DNA of 64,000 bases from Candidatus Manganitrophaceae bacterium (lineage in GTDB: Bacteria > Nitrospirota > Nitrospiria > SBBL01 > Manganitrophaceae), in assembly GCA_016200325.1 (NCBI GenBank), contig JACQEZ010000011.1, forward strand, positions 186,001 to 250,000, read 5' to 3'. Below are positions 15,489 through 23,367 of the stretch, in pieces (within the stretch, counting starts at the first letter, position 1; every line of letters begins with the position of its first letter). A program made the translations under genes and the position numbers. The notes beneath the pieces were generated by a model. That model had not been told where the DNA came from. It ran no database searches and saw only the letters and a list, made by a program, of their open reading frames with translations.

Positions 15489-17328
15489 CTTCTTTTTTCC
15501 ATGCAGGCTGTTTTGTTTTGGCCAGCAAAAAATTCTCCAAGACCAGATAATCGATTTCGGTCCGCATGAAGCAGCGGTACGCCTCTTCCGGCGTGCAGAC
15601 GATCGGCTCCCCGCGGACATTGAAGGAGCTGTTAACCAGGACCGGACAGCCGGTTCGCCGTTCAAACGCTTCAATGAGTTTGTAATACCGGGGATTCGTC
15701 TCCGGATGCACCGTCTGAATTCGGGCCGAATAATCGATATGCGTCACGGCGGGGATCGACGAGCGTTTGACCTGGAGCCGGTCGATCCCAAAGCGTTGTC
15801 GCGGAGCGGTCGCCGCTCCCTTTTCTGGGTTATCGGGCGGCATCGGAGTGCGGCGCGCCTCACGGACCGATGCGGTTAGGAGCATGTACGGACTCGGCCG
15901 GTCGAGGTCGAACCAGGCGGAGGCCGATTCGCTGAGAACCGACGGTGCAAACGGACGGAACGACTCCCGGTATTTGATCTTCAGGTTCATCACCGATTGC
16001 ATCTTCTCGCTCCGGGGATCGCCGAGGATCGAGCGGGCGCCGAGGGCGCGGGGGCCGAATTCCATCCGTCCCTGAAACCACCCGACGACCTGTTCATTCG
16101 CCAGAATCTCCGCGACGGAATTCATCAACGACGCGTCGTCCAAAGATTCATAGACGGCGCCGACCGAATCGAGATAGGCCTCGATCTCGGACGCGCTAAA
16201 CCGAGGCCCGAGAAACGCGCCGGCCATCCGGTCGGCGCCGGTCACCCTCCGCGGCCGGTCATGATATTGATGCCAGAGGGCCCACGCGGCGCCGAGCGCG
16301 CCGCCGGCATCTCCCGCCGCCGGCTGAATCCAAAGATCCCGGTACGGTCCTTCCCGAACGAGCCGTCCATTGGCGACGCAGTTGAGCGCGACCCCGCCGG
16401 CGAGACAAAGCTGATCGACCCCGAGTTCCCGATGAATCGTTCTGGCCAGCCGTAAAACAACCTCTTCGGTGACGACCTGGATGGAGCGGGCAAGGTTCAT
16501 CTCCCGTTGGGTGAGATTCTCCTCCGGCGCGCGCGGCGGTCCGCCGAAGAGCGCATTGAATTTGGCATTCGTCATCCTCAGGCCGGTGGGGTAGTCGAAG
16601 TAGTCGAGGTTCAGACGGAAGGTTCCGTCCTCTTTGAGATCCAACAAGTGCTTTAAGATCAGATCGACATATTCCGGTTCGCCGTAGGGGGCCAACCCCA
16701 TTAATTTATACTCCCCGGAGTTGACTTTGAATCCGGCGTAATAGGTGAATGCCGAGTAGAGGAGGCCGAGCGAGTGGGGAAAGTCGATCTGCCACTGCGG
16801 GGTCAGCGTGTTCCCCTCCCCGAGCCAGACCGACGTGGTCGCCCACTCTCCGACGCCGTCCATGCAGAGGATCGCCGCGCGGGGAAAAGGGCTTGGATAA
16901 AATGCGGAAGCGGCGTGGGCCTGATGGTGCTCGGTAAAATAGAGCGAAGGGAGCGCCGACACCCGGCATTGTCCGAGACGCGCCAGCGCTTTTTTAAGTT
17001 GGCCTTTTAAGAAAAGTTTTTCCTTAAGCCAGACCGGCATGGCGGCGGCAAAGGAGCGGTATCCGCGGGGGGCGGAGGCGAGGTAGGTCTCAATCAGCCG
17101 CTCGAATTTGACCAGCGGCTTATCGTAGAAGACGATCGCATCGAGATCGGCGAGGCGAAGTCCCGCCTCTTTGAGGCAATACGAAATCGCCCGGTCGGGA
17201 AACCGGGCATCGTGTTTCCGCCGGGTAAAGCGTTCTTCCTGCGCGGCCGCCACGATTTCGCCGTCGCGCAGCAATGCCGCAGCGCTGTCATGGTAATAGG
17301 CCGATATTCCTAAAATGGTGAATGCCAT
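15457..17328 (-). CDS. NodU/CmcH-family carbamoyltransferase
   Basis: A 623-residue O-carbamoyltransferase that uses carbamoyl phosphate and ATP to carbamoylate a hydroxyl group, as in Nod factors, cephamycin or saxitoxin. The N-terminal Kae1-like domain has ILGISAYYHDSAAAL, the metal-binding HHQAHAASAFYPS and CMDGVGEWAT. The YrdC-like C-terminal part has GRMEFGPRALGARSILGDPR and LVNSSFNVRGEPIV. Length is normal. It leads the SxtJ/DUF5989 operon from a strong promoter and is flanked by two SGNH-TPR genes. The acceptor molecule is unknown; an envelope glycan or secreted small molecule is plausible. Confidence 0.93.
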   Translation of the reverse strand: MAFTILGISAYYHDSAAALLRDGEIVAAAQEERFTRRKHDARFPDRAISYCLKEAGLRLADLDAIVFYDKPLVKFERLIETYLASAPRGYRSFAAAMPVWLKEKLFLKGQLKKALARLGQCRVSALPSLYFTEHHQAHAASAFYPSPFPRAAILCMDGVGEWATTSVWLGEGNTLTPQWQIDFPHSLGLLYSAFTYYAGFKVNSGEYKLMGLAPYGEPEYVDLILKHLLDLKEDGTFRLNLDYFDYPTGLRMTNAKFNALFGGPPRAPEENLTQREMNLARSIQVVTEEVVLRLARTIHRELGVDQLCLAGGVALNCVANGRLVREGPYRDLWIQPAAGDAGGALGAAWALWHQYHDRPRRVTGADRMAGAFLGPRFSASEIEAYLDSVGAVYESLDDASLMNSVAEILANEQVVGWFQGRMEFGPRALGARSILGDPRSEKMQSVMNLKIKYRESFRPFAPSVLSESASAWFDLDRPSPYMLLTASVREARRTPMPPDNPEKGAATAPRQRFGIDRLQVKRSSIPAVTHIDYSARIQTVHPETNPRYYKLIEAFERRTGCPVLVNSSFNVRGEPIVCTPEEAYRCFMRTEIDYLVLENFLLAKTKQPAWKKEDDWKETFDLD

Positions 17329-17362
17329 GCTGTTCTTTTCTGTTAAGCGAATTGCCCCTCGA

Positions 17363-17390
17363 TCTTTACACCTCCCCTCTTCCTTGTCAA
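17363..17390 (-). promoter_or_regulatory. Promoter of the carbamoyltransferase operon
   Basis: Minus-strand TTGACA (17390-17385, perfect) and TAAAGA (17368-17363) are 16 bases apart. Start of transcription is expected near 17356, 28 bases ahead of the ATG at 17328. Confidence 0.6.
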
Positions 17391-17470
17391 GAGATCGGTG
17401 TGCTTCAGAATGCCCCCGCCTGATGGAAACCCTGGATCGAAACCCCTTTACATGTTAAAATCACCGCAGA

Positions 17471-19606
17471 ATGAGTCAGGAACCGGAAAAAAACGACGCC
17501 GTCTCTCCGCGACCCCGCCCGTTTTGGAAAAGCATTTTATTCACGATCCTCATCGTGACCCTCTTCTTTGGGACCCTGGAGCTGACCCTGGCGCTGACCG
17601 GCGTCCGTCCCGTCCTCGTCACCGAAGATCCCTTTGTCGGATTCGCCCAAAACATCCCCCTCTTTATCGAAGCCGGGCAGCCGGACGGATCGATCCTCCT
17701 CCAGACCGCTCCAAGCAAAATTGCCTTTTTTAACTATCAAGCGTTTCCCAAGGTAAAAGGAGAGAAGAGCTATCGGATTTTCTGCATGGGGGAATCGACG
17801 ACGGTCGGTCATCCCTACTACGATCCGGTGTCGTTTTGCGGCTGGCTGCGGGCCTTTTTGAAGGCCGCTGATCCATCCCGAAATTGGGAGGTGATCAATG
17901 CCGGCGGCGTCAGCTATGCCAGCTACCGGATCGCCAACCTGATGGAGGAGCTGAGCCGATATCAGCCCGACCTTTTTATCGTCTACTGCGGGCAGAATGA
18001 ATTCCTCGAGCGGCGCTCCTATGGACGCCTGATGGCGCTGCCCGACTGGGCGCTGCGGGGAAGCGCCCTCCTCAGCCGGACCCGGACCTGGGCGGCGATG
18101 AAAGAGGCAATCGGCGTCGTTCGGCCCGACCCGCTCAAAAATGCAAAAGAGCGCTACCAACTGAGCGGCGAGGTCGATGAGATCCTCACCCATACGGTCG
18201 GCCCGACGAGCTATCACCGCGATGACCCGCTCAAGCGGCAGGTCCTAAAACACTACCGCTATGGAATGGAGCGGATGGCACAGATCGCGCGGGGTGCGGG
18301 GGCCCAGATCGTCTTCGTCCAGCCGGCGGTGAACCTCAAAGACATGTCCCCGTTCAAGAGCGAGCACAAGGCGGGACTCGGCGACGATGCGCTTCACATG
18401 TGGGAAGATCTCTACCGGCGCGCGAGCGAGCTGCAGGGGCAAGGCCACGTCAGCGACGCATTGCCGCTCTACCGCCAAGCGCTTGCGATCGACGATCGTT
18501 ATGCCGAGCTGCATTACCGAATCGGACAGGTTCTCTATGAGACAGGTCAGTATGACGAAGCGGAGAAGGTCTTCTGGCGCGCCGTCGATGAGGACATCGC
18601 CCCCTTGCGAATCTTAAGTCCCATGCAGCGCATCGTGGAGGAGGTCGCCTCCGACGCAGGCGCGCCGTTGGTCGATTTCCCGCGTCTGCTCAAAGAAGCC
18701 TATGTGCGCGAGCAGAAGAACCTCCCTCCAATCTTGGGAAAAGAATATTTCGTTGACCATGTCCACACCAACATCAAAGGCTACCGGATGTTGGGGCTCG
18801 CGTTGTTCGACGCGCTGGTCAGAGAAAAAGTTGTGAAGCCGGACGCCGCTTGGAACAGCGAGAAGGTCGAGCAGGTCACCCGCCAGGTGCTCGCCGGCTT
18901 TAGCGTGAATGACGCGGCGGAGGCGCTTCGCATCCTGGGACGGACGCTGAATTGGGCCGGAAAACTGGAAGAGGCGCAGAACGCATTGCGGCAGGCCTTA
19001 GAACTTCAGGGACCGCATCCCGATACATACTATTTTCTGGTGACGGTCTTGTCGCGGCAAGGGAAATATGATGACGCCATCAACGCTCTTCGTCAGATGA
19101 TCAGCCACTACCCTCAAAAATCGGGGCCCCGTCTGAAACTCGCGGAGCTGTTGGTGCAACAGGGCAAGCCCGACGAAGCGATCCTGCAGCTGCAAGAGGA
19201 ACTTCAACTCAATCCCAACGCGCCCAACGCGCCAAACGCGCCCAACGCGAACCTCGCCCATACCGAGCTGGCGGCCCTCCTCGTCAAAAAAGGAGAGGTG
19301 GCGGCGGCGATTCGTCACTTTGATGCCGCCCTTAGACTCAATCCCAATGACGAGTATGCCCACCTCTTTTTGGCGCGCCTCTTCACCCAGCAACGGAGAG
19401 ACGACGAGGCGTTGCCCCATCTGCGCGAGGTCATCCGGATCAATCCCGGTCAGCACCTCGCCCATTACGGTCTCGGCGCGATATTGAGAAAACGAGGAGA
19501 ATTCGACGAAGCGGTCAAGCATCTCTCCGAGGCGATCCGACTGAATTCAAATGACGCGTCGTATCGGAACGAGCTGCAAGCGGCGCGCGATCGGGCAAAC
19601 AAATAA
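17471..19606 (+). CDS. Membrane-anchored SGNH hydrolase-TPR protein, copy 2
   Basis: A 711-residue paralogue of the gene at 12253-14391, with the same order: membrane anchor, block I CMGESTTVGHP, YCGQNEF, TPRs inside the hydrolase fold, block V YFVDHVHTNIKGYRMLG, then C-terminal TPRs. By eye the first 470 residues are well over 75% identical between copies, with the C-terminal TPR region less so. Block I has GEST in place of GGST; the nucleophile Ser stays. The TPR linker near residue 585 holds a Pro-Asn-Ala repeat made by four 9-bp units, missing in copy 1. It is divergent from the carbamoyltransferase operon. Confidence 0.85.
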   Translation: MSQEPEKNDAVSPRPRPFWKSILFTILIVTLFFGTLELTLALTGVRPVLVTEDPFVGFAQNIPLFIEAGQPDGSILLQTAPSKIAFFNYQAFPKVKGEKSYRIFCMGESTTVGHPYYDPVSFCGWLRAFLKAADPSRNWEVINAGGVSYASYRIANLMEELSRYQPDLFIVYCGQNEFLERRSYGRLMALPDWALRGSALLSRTRTWAAMKEAIGVVRPDPLKNAKERYQLSGEVDEILTHTVGPTSYHRDDPLKRQVLKHYRYGMERMAQIARGAGAQIVFVQPAVNLKDMSPFKSEHKAGLGDDALHMWEDLYRRASELQGQGHVSDALPLYRQALAIDDRYAELHYRIGQVLYETGQYDEAEKVFWRAVDEDIAPLRILSPMQRIVEEVASDAGAPLVDFPRLLKEAYVREQKNLPPILGKEYFVDHVHTNIKGYRMLGLALFDALVREKVVKPDAAWNSEKVEQVTRQVLAGFSVNDAAEALRILGRTLNWAGKLEEAQNALRQALELQGPHPDTYYFLVTVLSRQGKYDDAINALRQMISHYPQKSGPRLKLAELLVQQGKPDEAILQLQEELQLNPNAPNAPNAPNANLAHTELAALLVKKGEVAAAIRHFDAALRLNPNDEYAHLFLARLFTQQRRDDEALPHLREVIRINPGQHLAHYGLGAILRKRGEFDEAVKHLSEAIRLNSNDASYRNELQAARDRANK
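19214..19249 (+). repeat. Four tandem 9-bp units in the SGNH-TPR gene
   Basis: The unit CCCAACGCG occurs four times in a row, the third with one change (CCAAACGCG). It encodes (Pro-Asn-Ala)4 between two TPR helices. Paralogue copy 1 has only the equivalent of one unit, so the extra 27 bp look like in-frame slippage expansion. Confidence 0.9.
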
Positions 19607-19827
19607 AGCGCACTCTGGTCGGTCAGCTCTGGGTCGTCGCATAGGCGATCATGTTCCCTCCCCCGGCCCGTGAGAGGCATAGCCGCCTAATAGGTGTCAT
19701 GTTGAGTCTCGCGGCGATCAACGATGGTTGTTTTTTTGGGCCATCCCTCCTCAGATCGATCCCTCAACCGGGATCCAAGCGGCCGGTCCTTTACTTTGCT
19801 GACGCAATTCTATAAGCTCATCCTGCT

Positions 19828-20316
19828 ATGAAGATCGCCTGCTCTCTCATCGTCCTCTCTTTATTCGCTTTATTCGAAGGCACTGCGATGGCGGCCTTTG
19901 ACCCCATTCATTCAACCGACCTGATCCAATCGGTCATCCAACAGCAGATGGCCGCCTTCAACAAGGAGGACTACCCGACCGCCTACACCCTTGCCTCGAA
20001 GTCGATCCGCCAACGGCTCTCGAAAGAACGCTTTGAGACGATGGTCCGGTCCGGTTACCCGCAGATCGCGAATTCCCACCTCGTCTCCTTCGGAGAGACC
20101 CTCTTCTCGGACGATACACAGGCGGCGGTCGCGACGGTCCATGTGACCGGGAAAGACCATGTGACGGTCATCGCACGATATCTGATGGTCCTCGAAGGAG
20201 AGGGATGGAAGATCAACGGCGTAACGATCGTGGAAGAGTTCCAGCCGATCCGATCCGGTCCCGCCGGCAGAAGATCAGCGCGCTCCCGAGAATCTGAACG
20301 GCTCTGTCACTTATGA
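19828..20316 (+). CDS. DUF4864-like secreted protein
   Basis: A 162-residue protein with a signal peptide (cleavage near AMAAF, residue 23). The mature part has the DUF4864 pattern: IQSVIQQQMAAFNKEDYPTAYTLASKSIRQRLSKERFETMVRSGYPQI, resembling a small NTF2-like fold. Function of the family is not known to me. The stop codon overlaps the next gene's ATG (ATGA at 20313-20316), so the two are translationally coupled. Confidence 0.8.
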   Translation: MKIACSLIVLSLFALFEGTAMAAFDPIHSTDLIQSVIQQQMAAFNKEDYPTAYTLASKSIRQRLSKERFETMVRSGYPQIANSHLVSFGETLFSDDTQAAVATVHVTGKDHVTVIARYLMVLEGEGWKINGVTIVEEFQPIRSGPAGRRSARSRESERLCHL

Positions 20317-20735
20317 CCGGGAACTTCGTCTTTCGCGGGTTTGTGACCAGCGCCGTCGTCACCCTGCCGGTCGGAGCGATCGTCTTTCGTCTCCTTCCCG
20401 GCTGGAACGGGCTCGTCGGCGATCTCGGCGAGAGCGGGGCGTGGACCCTCTTGATTGTTTCCCACCTGATTTACAGCCTGGTCATCGGGCTCGCCACCTA
20501 TGGCTTCCTGACCGCACTGGAAAAATTCAACTACCAAGGAAGCGTCTTCGGCGCCGGTCTCAGCGCGGCGGTCACCGTCACGCTCGCCAACGTTGCGACC
20601 GTCTGGTACTCGGTCGATTTCGGCGGCGCTTTTGTTTTCTCGCTTTGGATCGCCTGGATGGCCTGGGTGGTTAATTTCTTGGTTTTTCTCGGCGTGAGAT
20701 TGCTGGACCGTTCGAGCCAACCGAAAAGATCCTAA
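20313..20735 (+). CDS. Four-helix membrane protein of unknown function
   Basis: A 140-residue hydrophobic protein with four predicted membrane segments (VTSAVVTLPVGAIVFRLL, WTLLIVSHLIYSLVIGLATYGFLTAL, FGAGLSAAVTVTLANVATVWY, FSLWIAWMAWVVNFLVFLGV). No family was recognised. It overlaps the preceding secreted-protein gene by 4 bases and is probably co-expressed with it. Confidence 0.7.
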   Translation: MTGNFVFRGFVTSAVVTLPVGAIVFRLLPGWNGLVGDLGESGAWTLLIVSHLIYSLVIGLATYGFLTALEKFNYQGSVFGAGLSAAVTVTLANVATVWYSVDFGGAFVFSLWIAWMAWVVNFLVFLGVRLLDRSSQPKRS

Positions 20736-20850
20736 GGCGCCGAGGTGGCCCGCGTGATTGAGCCGCTCTGCATCCTTTGGTGCGTCTCCGGTTTTTTTAC
20801 GCAACGATTGGATGCATGCTTTCAAGATGCTCTCCGCCTAGAACGCCATT

Positions 20851-20879
20851 GGAATGAAGTGAACGATTCACTTCCTTCC
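20851..20879. repeat. 29-bp inverted repeat (GAAGTGAA-CGA-TTCACTTC core)
   Basis: Arms GAAGTGAA and TTCACTTC are perfect around CGA; beyond one mismatch the pairing continues GGAA/TTCC, giving 12 of 13 pairs. There is no adjacent T-run, so an operator or mRNA structure is as likely as a terminator. A shorter dyad with related half-sites (ACTTCAT/ATGAAGT) lies upstream of the paralogous gene at 27889. Confidence 0.7.
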
Positions 20880-21085
20880 AATCCCGACGGAACGCAGCAG
20901 CCTGCTTTTAAAAACTAAAAACGCGCGAAACCCTCCCGATCCGAACTCCGCAACAGTCCATACAGCAAGCCTCCTCTGCGATTCCACTCCCGCAAAGGGA
21001 ATCATCCTTATTCCGAAAGCATTAGCCGAAAAGGATTAAACGGATGAGCCCGAGGTAGTATAGATTCGCGTGCTTCGACTATGTG

Positions 21086-21115
21086 AAAATAATATTACAG
21101 AAAAATAATATTACA
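21086..21115. promoter_or_regulatory. Two 14-bp AT-rich direct repeats with palindromic centres
   Basis: AAAATAATATTACA occurs at 21086-21099 and 21102-21115. Each contains the palindrome TAATATTA, the copies being 16 bp apart. They sit about 110-135 bases before the gene at 21222 and look like paired binding sites or an UP-type element. Confidence 0.5.
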
Positions 21116-21221
21116 AACGATCAGTTGAGAGCCTAGGAGTCCAATCGGATCTCTATCCTGTTTTATCGCAAGACCGCAGCATCACAAATCAGACAGGACC
21201 AATGACGAAGGAGGAGTAAAA

Positions 21222-21731
21222 ATGAAAAAACAGCTGCTGAAGGGATTTTTGATTTTGGCGACAATATCACAGGTCGGCTATGCCGGATATGGTTTTGCGG
21301 CAGATGGGCCCGGCGCGCCGCCCGAAAGAATCAATGGAACGATTGAGAGGATCGACGATCATGCAATCGCCGTGAGGACCGATTCCGGTGCCGTGATGAG
21401 TTATCCGATCAGCAAAAGCAGGCGAGACGACTTCAGCTCGTACACCCAGGGAGAAAAGGTCGTCGTGGAAAGGACTTGGGCAAACCGGAGCATCAATGTC
21501 TTTCCGGCAACCGTGATCTCCGCCAATCAGGGATACCGGACGATCCATGGAAAGGTCCAGACGTTTAGCCCGTCGGATGAGCGACTGACCGTGGTGACCC
21601 ACAACGGAGAAACGGAAACCTTCACAGTGAAGGGCCCCGCCATTCAGAAGATGAACTCCATCCGGGAGGGATCTCGCGTCACCGTGGAAGTCGATGATCA
21701 AAATCGTGTTGTCGGCATTCACAAGGGGTAA
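21222..21731 (+). CDS. Secreted protein with two internal repeats, paralogue A
   Basis: A 169-residue protein with a signal peptide (to about residue 27, GFAADG). The mature part has two similar units of about 60 residues: GTIERIDDHAIAVRTDSG...GEKVVVE and GKVQTFSPSDERLTVVTHNG...GSRVTVEVDDQNRVVGIHKG. Each looks like a small beta barrel of the OB/DUF5666 kind. The protein at 27889 has the same plan (EVDEQNRVMDLHP at its end), so the two are paralogues. A GGAGGAG site precedes the ATG. Function unknown; location periplasm or outside. Confidence 0.75.
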   Translation: MKKQLLKGFLILATISQVGYAGYGFAADGPGAPPERINGTIERIDDHAIAVRTDSGAVMSYPISKSRRDDFSSYTQGEKVVVERTWANRSINVFPATVISANQGYRTIHGKVQTFSPSDERLTVVTHNGETETFTVKGPAIQKMNSIREGSRVTVEVDDQNRVVGIHKG

Positions 21732-21790
21732 CACTAGAGGGTACTTTTACCGCGCTGTCTTCTGCTTCTATATCCCACCTCCGGCGCGCA

Positions 21791-21831
21791 TAAAAAGAGG
21801 CCTTGCGGGTGAGCCGCAAGGCCTCTTTTTA
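21791..21831. terminator. Bidirectional Rho-independent terminator
   Basis: A perfect 17-bp stem (21792-21808 with 21814-21830) and a 5-base loop, flanked by A5 on one side and T5 on the other. It separates the convergent genes ending at 21731 (+) and 21863 (-) and can stop both. Confidence 0.95.
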
Positions 21832-21862
21832 TCTCACTCTATCAGCATCTTTTCAACAGACG

Positions 21863-23260
21863 TTAATTCGTGAATCGAAGATAGAGGTCATCAAAATCCT
21901 GGGGAACCAAGCCCGGCAGGTCGGCGTCTTCGAAGGCAAAAACGAAGAACTTGTTCGGGTTGTCCATCCCGAGCGGATGGGTGGTGTCGATCACAGTGGC
22001 GACGTAGTCGTTGTCGTTGGAGACGTAGAGGGTGTGCAGGGTGGCGCCGTTGATCGTCACATCCTGTCCGAAAGCGATTCCTTCCAGCTTCGCCGGAATG
22101 TCGGTGCTCGCGATCCCTTTGCTGTTCAGCACGGCCACGATGTCTAAGAAAAGGGTCTTGGGAGCGGCGGTCCCGAGAAGATTGCTCGCTCCGGTGAGAT
22201 TGCTGATCTCTGGGGCGCCGACGAGGTTGATCTTATAGAGTTTCTTGACGACGGCGATGGAATTATCCACCAGCCCTTTGCCATCGCGCTCATCGACTAA
22301 AAACTCATGGTTATTGATGGCGAGGATCTCGCTGGCGGTGCCATATTTCGCCTTTGAAGCGGAGCCAATGTTGTCGAATTGATACCCATATTCATGGGTG
22401 GCGCCGGTCCGAAGATCGATCGTGACGATTCGGGTGACGGCGCCGTTGGTCCCGCCGTCTTGAATCAACGGGCTTTGCAGGATGCCGACTAACGTTTTCC
22501 CATCCGGAGTGATCGCCAACCCTTCCATCCCTTTGTTGGCGACCCGTCCGGAGGTATTGCCGTTGATCTCGGTATCCCCGTTTGGACTTAGATTCTTGAC
22601 GGCGAATTTGGCGGGAAGATTGAAGACCCGGACACGTTTTCCGGTGAGGCGGTTGAACTGGTAAACATAGGGACCATATTCATCGGAGATGAAGACGCTC
22701 AAACCATCGTTCGAGACCCGAATCCCCTCGGAGTCGAACCGGGCATTCAGCGGATGGGTCGACGGCTGGGTTGGATTAAAATTGTCCGACCGACCGGTGA
22801 AGTAGTAGGTGTGATTGACGCTATTCAGCGGAGGGACGCCGCTGGAAGCGTAGGTCAGCGGGGTGAAGCTTGAGAGGAGCGTCGTCCCGGTGAGCATCGG
22901 GGTGAGGGTGAACGGAAGGGGCGCGCCGGGATCACTCGGCGCCAGTGTCAGGTGAAAGTTCTGGAAACGGTTGATGTAAGAGACGGTGTCGTCGACGCTG
23001 GGGTCGTATGGTTTCGCATTCGGCCCCCGATCGGGAACGGCGAGGAAGGTGTTCCCACCGGCATAGGCGAGGCCAGAACCGAGCCCGCCGAGGCGGTTCC
23101 CCGGGATTCCATTTTCCAGCGGCGGGGCGGTTTGAAGCGCAAAATCTTCATAGCTTCCGCTCACACTCCCGACGGCGATCAGGTCGGTGCTCGCCTCGGC
23201 GGCGGCAGCTGCAAACAGGGATGAAATGAACAGATAAGCAGCCCACTTCTTTTTACTCAT
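21863..23260 (-). CDS. Secreted esterase/phytase-like beta-propeller protein
   Basis: A 465-residue exported protein (signal peptide ending AEAS at about residue 24). It matches the 'esterase-like activity of phytase' family: GGLGSGLAYAGGNTFLAVPDRGPNA, then DSEGIRVSNDGLSVFISDEYGPYVYQFNRLTGKRVRVF, NKGMEGLAITPDG and EFLVDERDGKG. These suggest a beta-propeller hydrolase acting on phosphate esters or similar substrates. A PhoX-like protein is encoded just upstream on the same strand, and the pair probably scavenges phosphate. Enzymatic activity is inferred from family naming only. Confidence 0.82.
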   Translation of the reverse strand: MSKKKWAAYLFISSLFAAAAAEASTDLIAVGSVSGSYEDFALQTAPPLENGIPGNRLGGLGSGLAYAGGNTFLAVPDRGPNAKPYDPSVDDTVSYINRFQNFHLTLAPSDPGAPLPFTLTPMLTGTTLLSSFTPLTYASSGVPPLNSVNHTYYFTGRSDNFNPTQPSTHPLNARFDSEGIRVSNDGLSVFISDEYGPYVYQFNRLTGKRVRVFNLPAKFAVKNLSPNGDTEINGNTSGRVANKGMEGLAITPDGKTLVGILQSPLIQDGGTNGAVTRIVTIDLRTGATHEYGYQFDNIGSASKAKYGTASEILAINNHEFLVDERDGKGLVDNSIAVVKKLYKINLVGAPEISNLTGASNLLGTAAPKTLFLDIVAVLNSKGIASTDIPAKLEGIAFGQDVTINGATLHTLYVSNDNDYVATVIDTTHPLGMDNPNKFFVFAFEDADLPGLVPQDFDDLYLRFTN

Positions 23261-23367
23261 GATGCTCTCCTATCACGCAAGGGTTCTGTTTAAAAGCCGA
23301 TCCGGCCCAACCGGCAGGCCACATTGTCATCAAATCGTATTTTTAATTCTGATCCGCCCCGGCGCGG

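Larger units (their letters stand above)
20736..21221. other. Long regulatory gap before the secreted repeat protein
   Basis: The 486-bp gap holds a large inverted repeat at 20851-20879 and a pair of 14-bp AT-rich direct repeats at 21086-21115 (listed separately). A small GCAG-CAGC-CTGC hairpin followed by TTTT near 20896-20912 could end the upstream transcript. No gene is credible here. Confidence 0.5.
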
